Source of the DNA: Helicobacter rappini
GTDB taxonomy: Bacteria > Campylobacterota > Campylobacteria > Campylobacterales > Helicobacteraceae
Assembly (NCBI RefSeq): GCF_900198625.1
Contig: NZ_FZPK01000054.1
Location: forward strand, 1-43,158
DNA: 43,158 nt
Direction of reading: 5' to 3'
The notes below the pieces were generated by a model that saw nothing but the letters and a program-made list of their open reading frames with translations, had not been told where the DNA came from and searched no databases. This document shows positions 25,895 to 34,912 of this stretch, one piece after another. The position numbers and the translations under genes are program-made. Within the stretch, counting starts at the first letter, position 1, and each line of letters opens with the position of its first letter.

Positions 25895-26650
25895 ATGTCG
25901 TATATAAAAAATACAAGTATTGTGAAAAAAGGGATTGTGGGCATTGTGCTATGTGGTGCCTTAAGTGTAGGTGCAAATGCTGCATGTAGTAAAGCGGTAT
26001 GCGTACATGGCGATGTTGGTGTCGGTGGACTTGAAGTTGATTTTGGTGGTGATCGCAACGCTATGGTGAAAAGTAGGGGCGGATATGGTAAGCTTGGCTT
26101 AAAAATGCTTATAGTCCAAAGAGTGCAATTGGGGTTAGCTGTTAGGATTGGTGGTGGTGTGAGTAAGCTATCTGGGGCTACACTAGCTGGGTTGGCGACA
26201 GACGATACATTTGGGTTATTTGGCGGTGATGCAAAGCTTGGCGTAAATATTGCAGGGCTAAATGCACCGGTGTTTCTTAATCTTGTATTTGATGTGGATG
26301 CGTATGTCAATAGAGAATCTATCGGCAGAAGTCTTGGTATATTGGGCTTAGAGATAGAAGGTAGAGTTCCTGTATCAGAGACAACATATTTCACATATAG
26401 CGGTGGGGCTGGTATAGCAGATGGTCTGTATAAATTTCACACTACGGGCGATAAGACTTCAAATATCAAAGATGGGAGTTATGCAATCTTTGGAAGCATA
26501 GGTATTACTAAAAATATTGGTGAAAATGTGAGTTTTTATTTTAAGGGTGTTGGAAAATATTATAATTTGCAGGCTTCAAGTGGCAATACGCTTAATTTCC
26601 CTATTGCAAATGCGTGGCAAGCTGGTGCTGAAGCTGGGATAAGTTTTTAA
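25895..26650 (+). CDS. small outer-membrane beta-barrel protein
   Basis: A 251-residue protein with a clear signal peptide (GIVGIVLCGALSVGANA, cleavage before ACSK) and Gly-rich amphipathic strands ending in a terminal Phe (AGAEAGISF), as in outer-membrane barrels. Two Cys residues near the mature N-terminus could form a disulphide. The frame is open to 25832, but the ATG at 25895 follows GGGAGAAGG and sits right before the signal peptide. It resembles the many small outer-membrane proteins of Helicobacter in design only; no family can be named. Confidence 0.72.
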   Translation: MSYIKNTSIVKKGIVGIVLCGALSVGANAACSKAVCVHGDVGVGGLEVDFGGDRNAMVKSRGGYGKLGLKMLIVQRVQLGLAVRIGGGVSKLSGATLAGLATDDTFGLFGGDAKLGVNIAGLNAPVFLNLVFDVDAYVNRESIGRSLGILGLEIEGRVPVSETTYFTYSGGAGIADGLYKFHTTGDKTSNIKDGSYAIFGSIGITKNIGENVSFYFKGVGKYYNLQASSGNTLNFPIANAWQAGAEAGISF

Positions 26651-26749
26651 TCGTCTAAAGATTAACAAAAAGGTTTGATTGTCTTGTTTTTATGGTATAG
26701 AATCTATTATAAAGTTTATTTATCTGTATAATATGCATGATATAGGGCT

Positions 26750-26818
26750 ATGATGGGCTTTTTACTTTTTTTGGTAATGGTCCTGTTTGCATTGAATCTG
26801 CTTAAGCAGTTAGCATAG
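26750..26818 (+). CDS. possible 22-residue hydrophobic peptide
   Basis: In the 350-base gap between the outer-membrane protein gene and the convergent aminotransferase gene, a short frame starts ATGATG and encodes a peptide that is almost all Leu, Phe, Val and Met with one Lys (MMGFLLFLVMVLFALNLLKQ, then LA). A TATAAT box lies at 26727-26732 and AGGG a few bases before the second ATG. The pattern recalls type I toxin peptides, but T-rich DNA gives such frames by chance, so support is weak. The rest of the gap holds a minus-strand terminator and nothing else I can see. Confidence 0.22.
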   Translation: MMGFLLFLVMVLFALNLLKQLA

Positions 26819-26847
26819 GTTTGCAGCAAAACATCTATTTATCATGC

Positions 26848-26873
26848 AAAAAATAGTGGAATTAAAGTCCACT
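26848..26873 (-). terminator. rho-independent terminator of the glycan operon
   Basis: Read on the minus strand: AGTGGA, a seven-base loop, TCCACT, then A and six T. It lies about 130 bases after the stop of the aminotransferase gene, the last gene of the GT2-GT11-aminotransferase operon. Confidence 0.65.
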
Positions 26874-27000
26874 TGAGTTTTACACTAAGCAAATATAAGC
26901 CCCATAATTTTGTCAAAATGCACCATATAGATTCTAGGTCTAGAAAAAATATTTGCTTTAAGTCTCTTCAACTCAAGCTTTATCGCCTTATATCCATAGC

Positions 27001-28086
27001 TTAAAATCTATTCACTACTCTCACAACTTCTTCTGCTTGCTCTCTACTCATAACCGGGCTAATCGGCAAAGACAATACTTCCCTATGAATCTTTTCAGTA
27101 ATGGGTAAGGAGAGATGATTGTATTCCTTATAGGCTTCTTGCTTATGCGGCGGAATCGGATAGTGGATAATTGTCTCAATCCCATTGTCCTTTAAATACG
27201 CTTGGAATCTCTCCCGATCTTCGCACCGCACGACAAATAAATGCCACGCGTGCCCTTCTTCACTCACACATTCGGGCAAAATAATCTTTGTGTTTGTGAT
27301 ATTTTCGCGGTAAAACTTCGCCACTGCCCTGCGAGATTCATTATCAGAATCTAAGTGCTTGAGCTTTATTTCTAGGAATGCTGCTTGAAGCTCATCAAGC
27401 CGAGAATTTAGCCCCTTATAGAGATTGACATACTTTTTATGTGAGCCATAATTCCCCAATGCCCTAACTTTTTTCGCTACATCTTTATGCTTTGTGGTTA
27501 CTGCTCCACCATCGCCTAATGCCCCTAGATTCTTCCCCGGAAAAAATGAGAATCCAGCCACATCACCAAGTGTGCCAACCCTTCTGCCTTGATATATCGC
27601 CCCGTGGGCTTGCGCACAATCCTCTATGATAGCAAGATTATACTTTTGTGCCAGCTCCCATACCTTTTGCATTTCCACGACTTGCCCATACAAATGCACG
27701 ACTAAAATCGCCTTTGTGCGAGGCGTGATAGCAGATTCTATTTTCTCCACATCAATGTTATAAGTTTGCAGACTTGGCTCAACAAAGATAGGTTTACACC
27801 CATTATCAGAGATAGCCAAAATTGAGGCGATATAGGTATTTGCCGGGACGATTATCTCATCATTTTCCCCTAAGCCTAGTGCCTTTATGCCTAGCCTAAG
27901 TGCATCTAGCCCATTACCACAGCCTATGCAATGCTCTATCCCACAATACTCGGCAAACGCCTTTTCAAAAGCCCTGCTTTTTTCTCCTAAAATATACCAG
28001 CCAGATTCTAGCACCTGCTTCATCGCCAATTCTAGCTCATTTTTAAAACGCAAATTAATTGCCCTTACATCAAGAAATGGGATCAT
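27001..28086 (-). CDS. DegT/DnrJ/EryC1/StrS sugar aminotransferase (FdtB/QdtB-like)
   Basis: A PLP-dependent sugar-nucleotide aminotransferase, 361 residues. It starts [10 protein letters not shown] and has the [10 protein letters not shown] motif and the PLP-binding Lys in [16 protein letters not shown]. The overall pattern is closest to enzymes that make dTDP-3-amino-3,6-dideoxyhexoses (FdtB, QdtB, WlaRG), but no ketoisomerase or acetyltransferase gene is next to it, so the substrate is open. Its ATG overlaps the stop of the GT11 gene (ATGA), with AAAGGAG as ribosome binding site, so translation is coupled to the phase-variable gene upstream. Confidence 0.88.
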   Translation of the reverse strand: MIPFLDVRAINLRFKNELELAMKQVLESGWYILGEKSRAFEKAFAEYCGIEHCIGCGNGLDALRLGIKALGLGENDEIIVPANTYIASILAISDNGCKPIFVEPSLQTYNIDVEKIESAITPRTKAILVVHLYGQVVEMQKVWELAQKYNLAIIEDCAQAHGAIYQGRRVGTLGDVAGFSFFPGKNLGALGDGGAVTTKHKDVAKKVRALGNYGSHKKYVNLYKGLNSRLDELQAAFLEIKLKHLDSDNESRRAVAKFYRENITNTKIILPECVSEEGHAWHLFVVRCEDRERFQAYLKDNGIETIIHYPIPPHKQEAYKEYNHLSLPITEKIHREVLSLPISPVMSREQAEEVVRVVNRF

Positions 28087-29066
28087 TGTATAACTCCTTT
28101 ACGCAATAGTTTGCTTCTCAAGCGATTGTAGAGATAGAGAAAAAGTCTGTATCGCAATGTGAGATTTTGACAATGGGGGGGGGGGGTGATTACATTATTA
28201 CACGGCTGTGTAATTTGTAGTTTTGCACCCCAATTTACAAGCATTACATTTTCCATTTCAAAAAATACATTGCGAACGCGTGGGGCAATAAGCAGTGGAT
28301 TATGTGGTGCCAGAATCTTAGCATACGCTCCCAAGCTCCCGTGAGATGCGACAATCACCTTACAACGACTAAGCAGATATAAATCTAAATAGCCTTGCTC
28401 TGGCGTATTAATATCACATATTTTAAATTGTTTATCCTTTAAAAGTGGTGCAATATGCTCTCTCACCCACGCTACATCATCGCTAAAGAGATAAAACACG
28501 CTTTTTGAATTCATTTGTGCGACAAGCTGAATAACTCTCTCAAAGTAAGTAAGACTAGTAGGCTCTCCATACACAATATGATTCTGCGATAAATCACCTC
28601 TTCTAATGTGAATGCCACACGATTGCGTATTTAGAATCTCTTGTAAAAGTATGTAAAATGGTGCGTCTTTTTGCTCTATTTCTTTAGGACTAAAGTATGT
28701 TGCAAAGTGCCTTGCAAAATATATGTCATAATGTCTGCCTAAATAACCACCGACATATAATGGAGGCTTGTGGGTAATGACTTTTTCATCATCAATAAAA
28801 TACAATTTATTATAGCGTTTTACTTCATCTTCACTTGCGATTTTCATCTCTAGTTGTGGAAATGCTTTTGGCATATCAAAGGTTAAATCATAGATTCTAT
28901 CATAGCCATTTATTGTATTATAAAAGCCTTTGCCAGAAGTCTCAAACCAGCTTAAATCATATTTGACTTGATAGCCTTTTTCCTCAAAGGCTTTACCTAG
29001 TGCGACAAAACCTATTTGACTTGCTATGCCGCCATCTACTCTAACAATTATGAGATTATCTTCCAT
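28083..29066 (-). CDS. GT11 family glycosyltransferase (alpha-1,2-fucosyltransferase-like), with C tract
   Basis: A 327-residue GT11 enzyme, expected to move fucose from GDP-fucose onto a surface glycan. Visible motifs: DGGIASQ at 11-17, the GDP-binding HIRRGD at 153-158, LFSDD at 193-197, and [15 protein letters not shown] at 228-242. The last motif is normally N-S-S-F-S-W-W in fucosyltransferases and is S-H-G-S-L-G-A here, so donor and acceptor are uncertain. A run of 12 C (residues Thr294-His298) keeps the frame ON in this sequence. The tail after it is basic and amphipathic ([20 protein letters not shown]), as in membrane-bound fucosyltransferases. It lies 13 bases after the GT2 gene and overlaps the aminotransferase gene. 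Confidence 0.85.
   Translation of the reverse strand: MEDNLIIVRVDGGIASQIGFVALGKAFEEKGYQVKYDLSWFETSGKGFYNTINGYDRIYDLTFDMPKAFPQLEMKIASEDEVKRYNKLYFIDDEKVITHKPPLYVGGYLGRHYDIYFARHFATYFSPKEIEQKDAPFYILLQEILNTQSCGIHIRRGDLSQNHIVYGEPTSLTYFERVIQLVAQMNSKSVFYLFSDDVAWVREHIAPLLKDKQFKICDINTPEQGYLDLYLLSRCKVIVASHGSLGAYAKILAPHNPLLIAPRVRNVFFEMENVMLVNWGAKLQITQPCNNVITPPPHCQNLTLRYRLFLYLYNRLRSKLLRKGVIQ
28175..28186. repeat. homopolymer tract: 12 G (12 C on the coding strand), phase-variation site
   Basis: Twelve consecutive G on the plus strand inside the GT11 gene, about 30 codons before its stop. Tracts of this length slip often in Helicobacter and Campylobacter. With 12 C the frame reads through to the overlap with the next gene; with 13 C it would end after 24 different residues, and with 11 C after 18. 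Confidence 0.9.
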
Positions 29067-29079
29067 TGCATTTCCTTTA

Positions 29080-30144
29080 CTAAATAAGCCATATAATCAC
29101 GCCGCATAACACAAGATTTACCCCAAGAAAAATATTAAATAGTTTTTTATATCTGCGATATTTTGCCAAAGTCTTATCTGTTGTATAATGAGCTAAGTCT
29201 AAATAGGTCTTAAAATCAAAGTCATACATATCTTTCAAGCGTTTTGCACTCTCTTTTGTGCTATAAGATTCCATAATCTTATGGTAACCCCACACTTGCC
29301 TTGTTTCAATAGGCGACAACAAAGCCATTCTGCCTAAGAAATACTCTATCATATCTTCTTGCGGATTAATACCGAGTTTAGCTATTTCTTTTGCAAAGAT
29401 TTTTTGAAGCAAATCTATATCTTTCATTGCTAAAAAAGTATCCATTAGCTGCTCAATCTCCATATTTTCTCGTTTTATGGCCTTATCAGTTCTAGCACTC
29501 ACATTACTTGTCTTTGGATCAAAACGATACATCACTAAAATATCATCAAGGATCTTTATCTCCCCATTTAAAAGTATCTTAATGTGCATTTGCGTATCCT
29601 GCTGATTACACATCGCAATATCTAAAGGATATAGAATCTCCTTAAAATCAGTTGTTTTCAGTGCCATTCCGGGTGAAGTGAGGTAATTCCCCCGCATAAA
29701 GAGATCATAGAGATGTTCTGCTCTCGTTTTATTTTCAGATTCTCCAAATCTTTCTTTATCTTTCACCCCATTTTCATCAATTTTAATAAGACTTGGATAT
29801 ATCGCTTTTACGCTTGGATTCTCGCTAAATGCCTTATAAATCACTTCTAGCGCATTAGGTGTAAGCATATCATCACTCGCACAAAATACAAGATATTCGC
29901 CATTAGCATTTTCAAATGCTGTGTTTATTCCTGCGTTTATACCTTGATTATATGGGTGCTGTATAAGCTTTATTCTAGGATCTTTAAACTTTAGAATCTC
30001 ATTTACATTACTATCACTAGAGCAATCATCTACAATAATAAGATCAAAATCTTCTAAAGTTTGTTTCAAAACAGATTCTATAAAAAGCCCTACAAACTTT
30101 TCGTGATTGAAACTTGGGGTGAGAATGGAAATTTTAGGATTCAA
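29080..30144 (-). CDS. family 2 glycosyltransferase
   Basis: A 354-residue GT-A enzyme: ISILTPSFNHEKFV at the start, then DLIIVDDCSSDSN and LVFCASDDM, the Asp-rich sites that bind the nucleotide sugar and metal. The C-terminus is a membrane helix (about 333-353, ending GVIIWLI), so it sits at the inner membrane. It starts with TTG after AAAGG. It is the first gene of the operon with the GT11 enzyme and the aminotransferase, so it probably builds the same lipopolysaccharide or glycan branch. The sugar cannot be told from the sequence. Confidence 0.88.
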   Translation of the reverse strand: MNPKISILTPSFNHEKFVGLFIESVLKQTLEDFDLIIVDDCSSDSNVNEILKFKDPRIKLIQHPYNQGINAGINTAFENANGEYLVFCASDDMLTPNALEVIYKAFSENPSVKAIYPSLIKIDENGVKDKERFGESENKTRAEHLYDLFMRGNYLTSPGMALKTTDFKEILYPLDIAMCNQQDTQMHIKILLNGEIKILDDILVMYRFDPKTSNVSARTDKAIKRENMEIEQLMDTFLAMKDIDLLQKIFAKEIAKLGINPQEDMIEYFLGRMALLSPIETRQVWGYHKIMESYSTKESAKRLKDMYDFDFKTYLDLAHYTTDKTLAKYRRYKKLFNIFLGVNLVLCGVIIWLI

Positions 30145-30317
30145 ATTTTTCCTTTAATTTTTTAGTAAAACTCGTATCATACCATAAACAACGCAAAATG
30201 GATTAATAGGTATAATATTAAACATCGGTGCAAATTCATATTAAATAAAATTTAGCTCAATATAACGAAAGATTTCATTAATCTAAAATTTTAAGCGATA
30301 AATACAACCAACAAATA

Positions 30318-31469
30318 TTAAAACAACGCATTCACCTTATTTATAAAATCAATAGGATCAACCTGCACTCCATTGACAAGCATACCAAAATGCAAATGCG
30401 CCCCACTCACTCTGCCTGTATCGCCACTTAAAGCCACCACTTGCCCTTTTTGCACCTTCTCACCAAGCTTCACCTTAATATCACTGCAATGATAATACAT
30501 GCTAAAAACCCCCTCACCATGATCGATGACGACTGACTTACCTGCTAAAAAACGATCCTTTGCTATCACTACAACACCATCATTACTAGCCTGTATCGGT
30601 GTGCCAATTGCCGCACGAAAATCTGTGCCACCATGAAAGCTTTTTATCTCATTATTAAATACTCTCGCAGAGCCAAAAGGACTTGTAATCACGCTGTTTA
30701 AAGGCAGCATAAAAGGCTTACTCCAATAGCGCTTCTTTGTATATGTGCGATAGATCGCATTTGCCTCAGCAAATTCCTTTGCAATGCGATCACTCGCAGT
30801 TTTATTTGGCTTTGTCTTCGTCGTATCTGTGATTGTGATTTTTTCTCTCTTATATGCACCTTGCACGATTTTAATGGAAAAGTCATTATTTAATCTTAGA
30901 TTCTCTAAAGCTGAGCGATAGTTAATCGCTACAAATGCAATCTTTTTACTAGAATCCTTTGGGTGCAAAACCCATGGGAAAACCTTATTATTTATGCGTA
31001 TAACTTGTGGATTTTTCTCACTACTCACTGCAATAAAAGTTGCACCATTAGCAATCTCTATCGCACTAGACTTATTTTGTTTTGTTTTTTTAGTGGGCGT
31101 GTTTTCTGCGAGTTTTATTTCCTTAGATTCTGTGTTTGTTTGCAATAGACTTGTTTCAAACATACTCTTATATTCTTGCGGCAAATCTTCTTGCTGCATA
31201 TCCTTTGGCGGATTTACAGAATCCTGTGTTATAGGACTTCTATCAATTGGGGCTCTAAAGCCCTTTTCATCTTTGGAGTTAAACCCTTTTTGTTGAATAT
31301 CAAAAAGTCGTAAATCAGAATCTACTTCACCATCACTAAAATCATTTTGAATAGTTTTCTTTTGCGATTTATTTGAATCTGGTAAAAAAAGTATAGAATC
31401 TGCATACGACACACTAACACAAAGCATTACACCACAAGAAAAAGTAAAAACACATTTTGACAAATTCAT
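30318..31469 (-). CDS. M23 family zinc endopeptidase (peptidoglycan-cleaving)
   Basis: A 383-residue exported protein with a signal peptide (cleavage near SYA). Residues 24-250 are a Lys/Gln/Ser-rich linker plus an unrecognised domain; the LytM-type catalytic domain fills the last 130. The zinc ligands are His279 and Asp283 (HGGTDF) and His360, with His327 (YYHCSD) and His358 (GAHLHFG) completing the active site, so it should be active. Members cut peptide cross-links and shape the cell in Helicobacter (Csd1-3), but I cannot assign it to one of those. Single gene, divergent from the antiporter gene. Confidence 0.88.
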   Translation of the reverse strand: MNLSKCVFTFSCGVMLCVSVSYADSILFLPDSNKSQKKTIQNDFSDGEVDSDLRLFDIQQKGFNSKDEKGFRAPIDRSPITQDSVNPPKDMQQEDLPQEYKSMFETSLLQTNTESKEIKLAENTPTKKTKQNKSSAIEIANGATFIAVSSEKNPQVIRINNKVFPWVLHPKDSSKKIAFVAINYRSALENLRLNNDFSIKIVQGAYKREKITITDTTKTKPNKTASDRIAKEFAEANAIYRTYTKKRYWSKPFMLPLNSVITSPFGSARVFNNEIKSFHGGTDFRAAIGTPIQASNDGVVVIAKDRFLAGKSVVIDHGEGVFSMYYHCSDIKVKLGEKVQKGQVVALSGDTGRVSGAHLHFGMLVNGVQVDPIDFINKVNALF

Positions 31470-31796
31470 AAACCACTCTCTAAAAATCTAAGATAAAGCA
31501 AACCATTATAGCATTTATATTTTAAAAATTCTGAACTATTATAAAGTTGTCTGCTGGAATAATATTGTGTTATTTTAAATTCTATTAAGCTAGTATATTT
31601 GATATTTTTTTGTTATAATCTTAAGCATATCTGTATGTATTTTAGAGAAGAACTCAATATTATTTAATATGAAAATCTTTACAGACTTGCTTAAAAAAGT
31701 ATGCTAATGCACTTTATGTAGGAGTTGAATATTCTTGTATGTAGAGATTTTGATATAAAAACAGGTTATATTAAGGTTTATTAAACGAGGTGTCCT
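31470..31796. other. spacer between the divergent M23 and antiporter genes
   Basis: The 327-base spacer has a TATAAT at 31614-31619 on the plus strand, which would give a long leader of about 170 bases before the antiporter. Inside the leader is a 12-codon frame (31669-31707, MKIFTDLLKKVC) without a strong ribosome binding site. The AGGAG at 31720-31724 and GAGG at 31787-31790 are possible ribosome binding sites. Confidence 0.4.
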
Positions 31797-33542
31797 ATCG
31801 ATTTATATCTTGTTATACTTTGCGTTTTGGCAATGGCGGTTATTTCAGGTATTGTGCTGAGTTGGCTTAAGATTCCAACCATTATTGGCTATATTCTTAC
31901 AGGTGTGCTGACGACTTATATCTTTGGCTTTCAGCTTGAAGATTCTGGTGAGTTGAATGATATAGCTGAATTTGGGGTTGTGTTTTTGATGTTTATGATA
32001 GGGCTTGATTTTAGTTTTAAAAGCCTTACTTCAATGAAGCAAGAAGTGCTAGTCTTTGGCGGCTTACAGATTGGAATCTCGATTGCCTTTTTCTATGTTG
32101 TATGTTTTTATTTTTTGGGTTTTAACTTTTCTACCTCTATCATTATTTCAAGTGCGGTAAGCCTTAGCTCAACGGCAATTGTGCTGAAGTTTTTAAATGA
32201 AAGCGCTCAAACAAAAACGCCTTATGGCATGGCTTCAGTTGGAATCTTGATATTCCAAGATATTGCAGTTATCCCAATTTTACTTATGATTAAGCTTTTA
32301 AGCGATAAAGATTCTCATCTTTCTGCCCTGCTTTTAACGACACTGATTTCTGCGATTATCGTGCTTATAGTGCTATTTTTGCCCGGACGCATTATGGCAA
32401 AATTATTCCTTCGCTTTTCAGCAAATATGAAAACAGATGAAATCTTTGTGGGTGCAGTCTTTCTAATCGTTTTAGGTGCGGCATACATAAGTAAATCTTT
32501 TGGTTTTTCTTTGGCGCTTGGAGCATTTTTGGCAGGTATGATTATCTCAAACACGCCGTATAAATATCAAGTCTCTTCAGTCCTTACACACTTTAGAGAT
32601 ATACTTTTGGGTGTATTTTTTATCACCGTTGGTATGCAAGTAGATATTATCTTCTTGCTTGAATATTTTGTTGTTATTCTTATTTTAGTAGCACTTATGA
32701 TGGGTGCAAAAGCCTTACTCATGTATTTATTCTTATTCTTATTTAGGGGACAGAGGATAGGATTAAGGATTGCATTGTCTCTAGCACAAATTGGGGAGTT
32801 TTCATTTGCGATTTTCCTTTTAGCAAGTCAGCATAAGATATTAGACTTGCATCTTGATGGTGGAATTTTAGGGATTTTATTTGGCGAAGAGTTTTTTGCA
32901 AGTATTACCCCAGATAAAATCTATCAGTTTCTAACGCTTATGGTGATTTTTTCAATGATTGCTACACCTTTTATCTTAGATAGACTAGATAAGGTGACAA
33001 ACTTTTTCTTGCGTTATCTTACGCCTGTAAGCAGTTTTTTTGCACGCAGAAAAGCAGAATCCTATGACGATACAAAGGCGGATCATACAAACCACGCGAC
33101 AGACCTTGAAAAACATGTTGTGGTGTGTGGTTATGGTGAGCTTGGCAAAAAAATTTTAGAGTATTTTAAGGGTTGTGATGTGCAATACATTGCTGTGGAT
33201 AAAAACTATAACAAGGTGGAAGAGGCAATAAAGAAAGGTGAGCCTGTAATTTATGGTGATATTACGCGTAGGCAAATTCTAGAGCAGCTTGGCATTACTA
33301 AGTGTTCTGCGGTAATCATCGCCATAGATTCTATCGATAGCGCACAAAGAGCCCATCAAGACATTCATGCCTTATCGCCTTATTGCAAGATTATCCTTAA
33401 GACAAAAAGCTCTAAGTTTGCTTCAGAGATTCAATCTCAAGGTGTGTATGCGGTAGTCCATGAGCGTAGGGAGATAGCAAAAATTCTAAGCGATCTAGCC
33501 CTGCAAGCAGTAGATGAGAATAAGCAGCAAGCAGATAAATAA
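31797..33542 (+). CDS. KefB-type monovalent cation:proton antiporter (CPA2) with RCK/TrkA-N domain
   Basis: A K+/H+ or Na+/H+ antiporter of the inner membrane, probably for pH and potassium homeostasis. The N-terminal 390 residues form about 12 membrane helices with the CPA2 pattern (KIPTIIGYILTGVL, then FGVVFLMFMIGLDFSF). The C-terminal part has a TrkA-N NAD-binding domain (VVVCGYGELGKKIL). The start is unusual. The frame is open from 31785 and GAGG lies six bases before an ATC at 31797, which would give the expected N-terminus (DLYLVILCVLAMAV), but the first common start codon is TTG at 31827, which would cut the first helix. I use 31797 with reserve. Confidence 0.85.
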   Translation: MDLYLVILCVLAMAVISGIVLSWLKIPTIIGYILTGVLTTYIFGFQLEDSGELNDIAEFGVVFLMFMIGLDFSFKSLTSMKQEVLVFGGLQIGISIAFFYVVCFYFLGFNFSTSIIISSAVSLSSTAIVLKFLNESAQTKTPYGMASVGILIFQDIAVIPILLMIKLLSDKDSHLSALLLTTLISAIIVLIVLFLPGRIMAKLFLRFSANMKTDEIFVGAVFLIVLGAAYISKSFGFSLALGAFLAGMIISNTPYKYQVSSVLTHFRDILLGVFFITVGMQVDIIFLLEYFVVILILVALMMGAKALLMYLFLFLFRGQRIGLRIALSLAQIGEFSFAIFLLASQHKILDLHLDGGILGILFGEEFFASITPDKIYQFLTLMVIFSMIATPFILDRLDKVTNFFLRYLTPVSSFFARRKAESYDDTKADHTNHATDLEKHVVVCGYGELGKKILEYFKGCDVQYIAVDKNYNKVEEAIKKGEPVIYGDITRRQILEQLGITKCSAVIIAIDSIDSAQRAHQDIHALSPYCKIILKTKSSKFASEIQSQGVYAVVHERREIAKILSDLALQAVDENKQQADK

Positions 33543-33984
33543 AGTAGATTCTAAGTAATTTTATCTCATATGACTTTATGGCTCGAGATTAGAGCATTAG
33601 AATTTATTTTTATTGCATTAAGCACGACCTAATAGACTTAATATTTATTGGGTTGAAAACATCTGTAGTCAAAATAATAAATTAGATTTTTTATTTAAAG
33701 ACACATACTTGGATATCGTCGTCTCTAGAAAAACAATATGAGAACGCTTGATATAAGATGATAAAATTTTGCTGATATAAGCAACTCATAGATTGAAAAA
33801 CAGATTCCTTGCTTTTTTTTGTTTTTTTAATTTAGAATGCGGTTGTTTTTGGCTATATAAACCCAATCTTACAAAAAACCCCTTGAAGATTGCGTGGAGC
33901 TTTGGTGCAATATCTTTTTTTATGCTCTCCATGCTAGCTTTACTATATTGCAACACGACAGCCACTAGCTTCCAGAATCTAATA
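33543..33984. other. 442-base spacer, possible remnant of a small membrane protein
   Basis: Between the convergent antiporter and beta-propeller genes. The plus-strand frame from 33793 (TTG) encodes a segment with the pattern CFWLYKPNLTKNPLKIAWSF followed by a hydrophobic helix, which looks like part of a small membrane protein, but it has no good start or ribosome binding site and runs on into the end of the opposite gene. No terminator or RNA gene is clear. Confidence 0.35.
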
Positions 33985-34827
33985 TCACTCTGGTATAATC
34001 TTTTGGACTTGATTGTTCAGCGTATTTGGTATCCACAAGGCTTGTTTATCAAGCAAAAATTTTGCTGGTGCTTGTAAATCTTCATCGATATCAATCGCAT
34101 AGACTTTGGCGTTAGTAGAGATTTTATATAGCTTCGTTGCGTTTTTATGTCCTTCTGTAGCCACTATGATACCGCCATGATTAGTGAGTGCGATGCCGCA
34201 TATTTTTTCGGCAAACTCATGGACTATACTTACTTCCTTTGTTTCAATATCTATGCGTAAAAGGCGTCCTTTTTTCTGATCTTTATCAAAAGTACTTGCA
34301 TAAAGAGCTTTTTTATCTAATGCTATGTTTTGCAATGATCCTAGCGTATTATCAATCGCAACAAAGGTATAATAGCTCTTCTTTTTGAGATCTACAAGCA
34401 GGACTAACCCCGTCTCACCATCAGCCACAAGTAATGAATTAGAATCTCTAATTGCAATATCATTTAGCATATTAGCACCGCTAATAGGGAGATTTAATAC
34501 TTGTCTTTTTGTCGCAAGATTAAATCCTTTTAGCATATTCATATCTACGACATAGAGAATATTATCAAGTATTGTCATGCTTTTTGGGATATTTAGGTTT
34601 GCGATAAATTGCAAGTCAATGATTTTCCCAGTCTTATCAAGCTTACTGATAAAGCCACTACCACTTTTTGTGAGATTAGGATTATCACCCATATTGCTTA
34701 CAAATACACTGAGATTTGTCATGGCGATAGCTTGTGGGGTGTTAAAACCCTCAATGCTTACAATGCGATTATTTTGTGCTTGTAACAACATAAAACATAA
34801 ACAGAGAAACGCACATATTTTTTTCAT
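33985..34827 (-). CDS. exported beta-propeller protein (SMP-30/NHL type)
   Basis: A 280-residue protein with a signal peptide (CAFLCLCFMLLQAQ) and repeated beta-blade units: NTPQAIAMTNLSVFVSN, IPKSMTILDNILYVVD, MLNDIAIRDSNSLLVAD, LQNIALDKKALYAS, ICGIALTNHGGIIVAT. These spaced repeats fit a six-bladed propeller of the SMP-30/gluconolactonase or NHL kind. Periplasmic; ligand or substrate unknown. The ATG at 34827 lies six bases after AAAGG, better than the TTG at 34833. It follows slt by about 80 bases and may be the last gene of that run. Confidence 0.75.
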   Translation of the reverse strand: MKKICAFLCLCFMLLQAQNNRIVSIEGFNTPQAIAMTNLSVFVSNMGDNPNLTKSGSGFISKLDKTGKIIDLQFIANLNIPKSMTILDNILYVVDMNMLKGFNLATKRQVLNLPISGANMLNDIAIRDSNSLLVADGETGLVLLVDLKKKSYYTFVAIDNTLGSLQNIALDKKALYASTFDKDQKKGRLLRIDIETKEVSIVHEFAEKICGIALTNHGGIIVATEGHKNATKLYKISTNAKVYAIDIDEDLQAPAKFLLDKQALWIPNTLNNQVQKIIPE

Positions 34828-34912
34828 AAACAACCTTTGTGATAAATGGATTCTACATTATAGTCTAGAATATATGGATTCCATAGATTCTAGGTTTTAA
34901 TACAATAAAGTT

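Noticed and set aside
25861..26394. 177-codon minus-strand frame opposite the small outer-membrane protein gene
   Set aside because: Pro/Ser/Thr-rich mirror of a Gly-rich barrel; the plus strand has a signal peptide, start and promoter.
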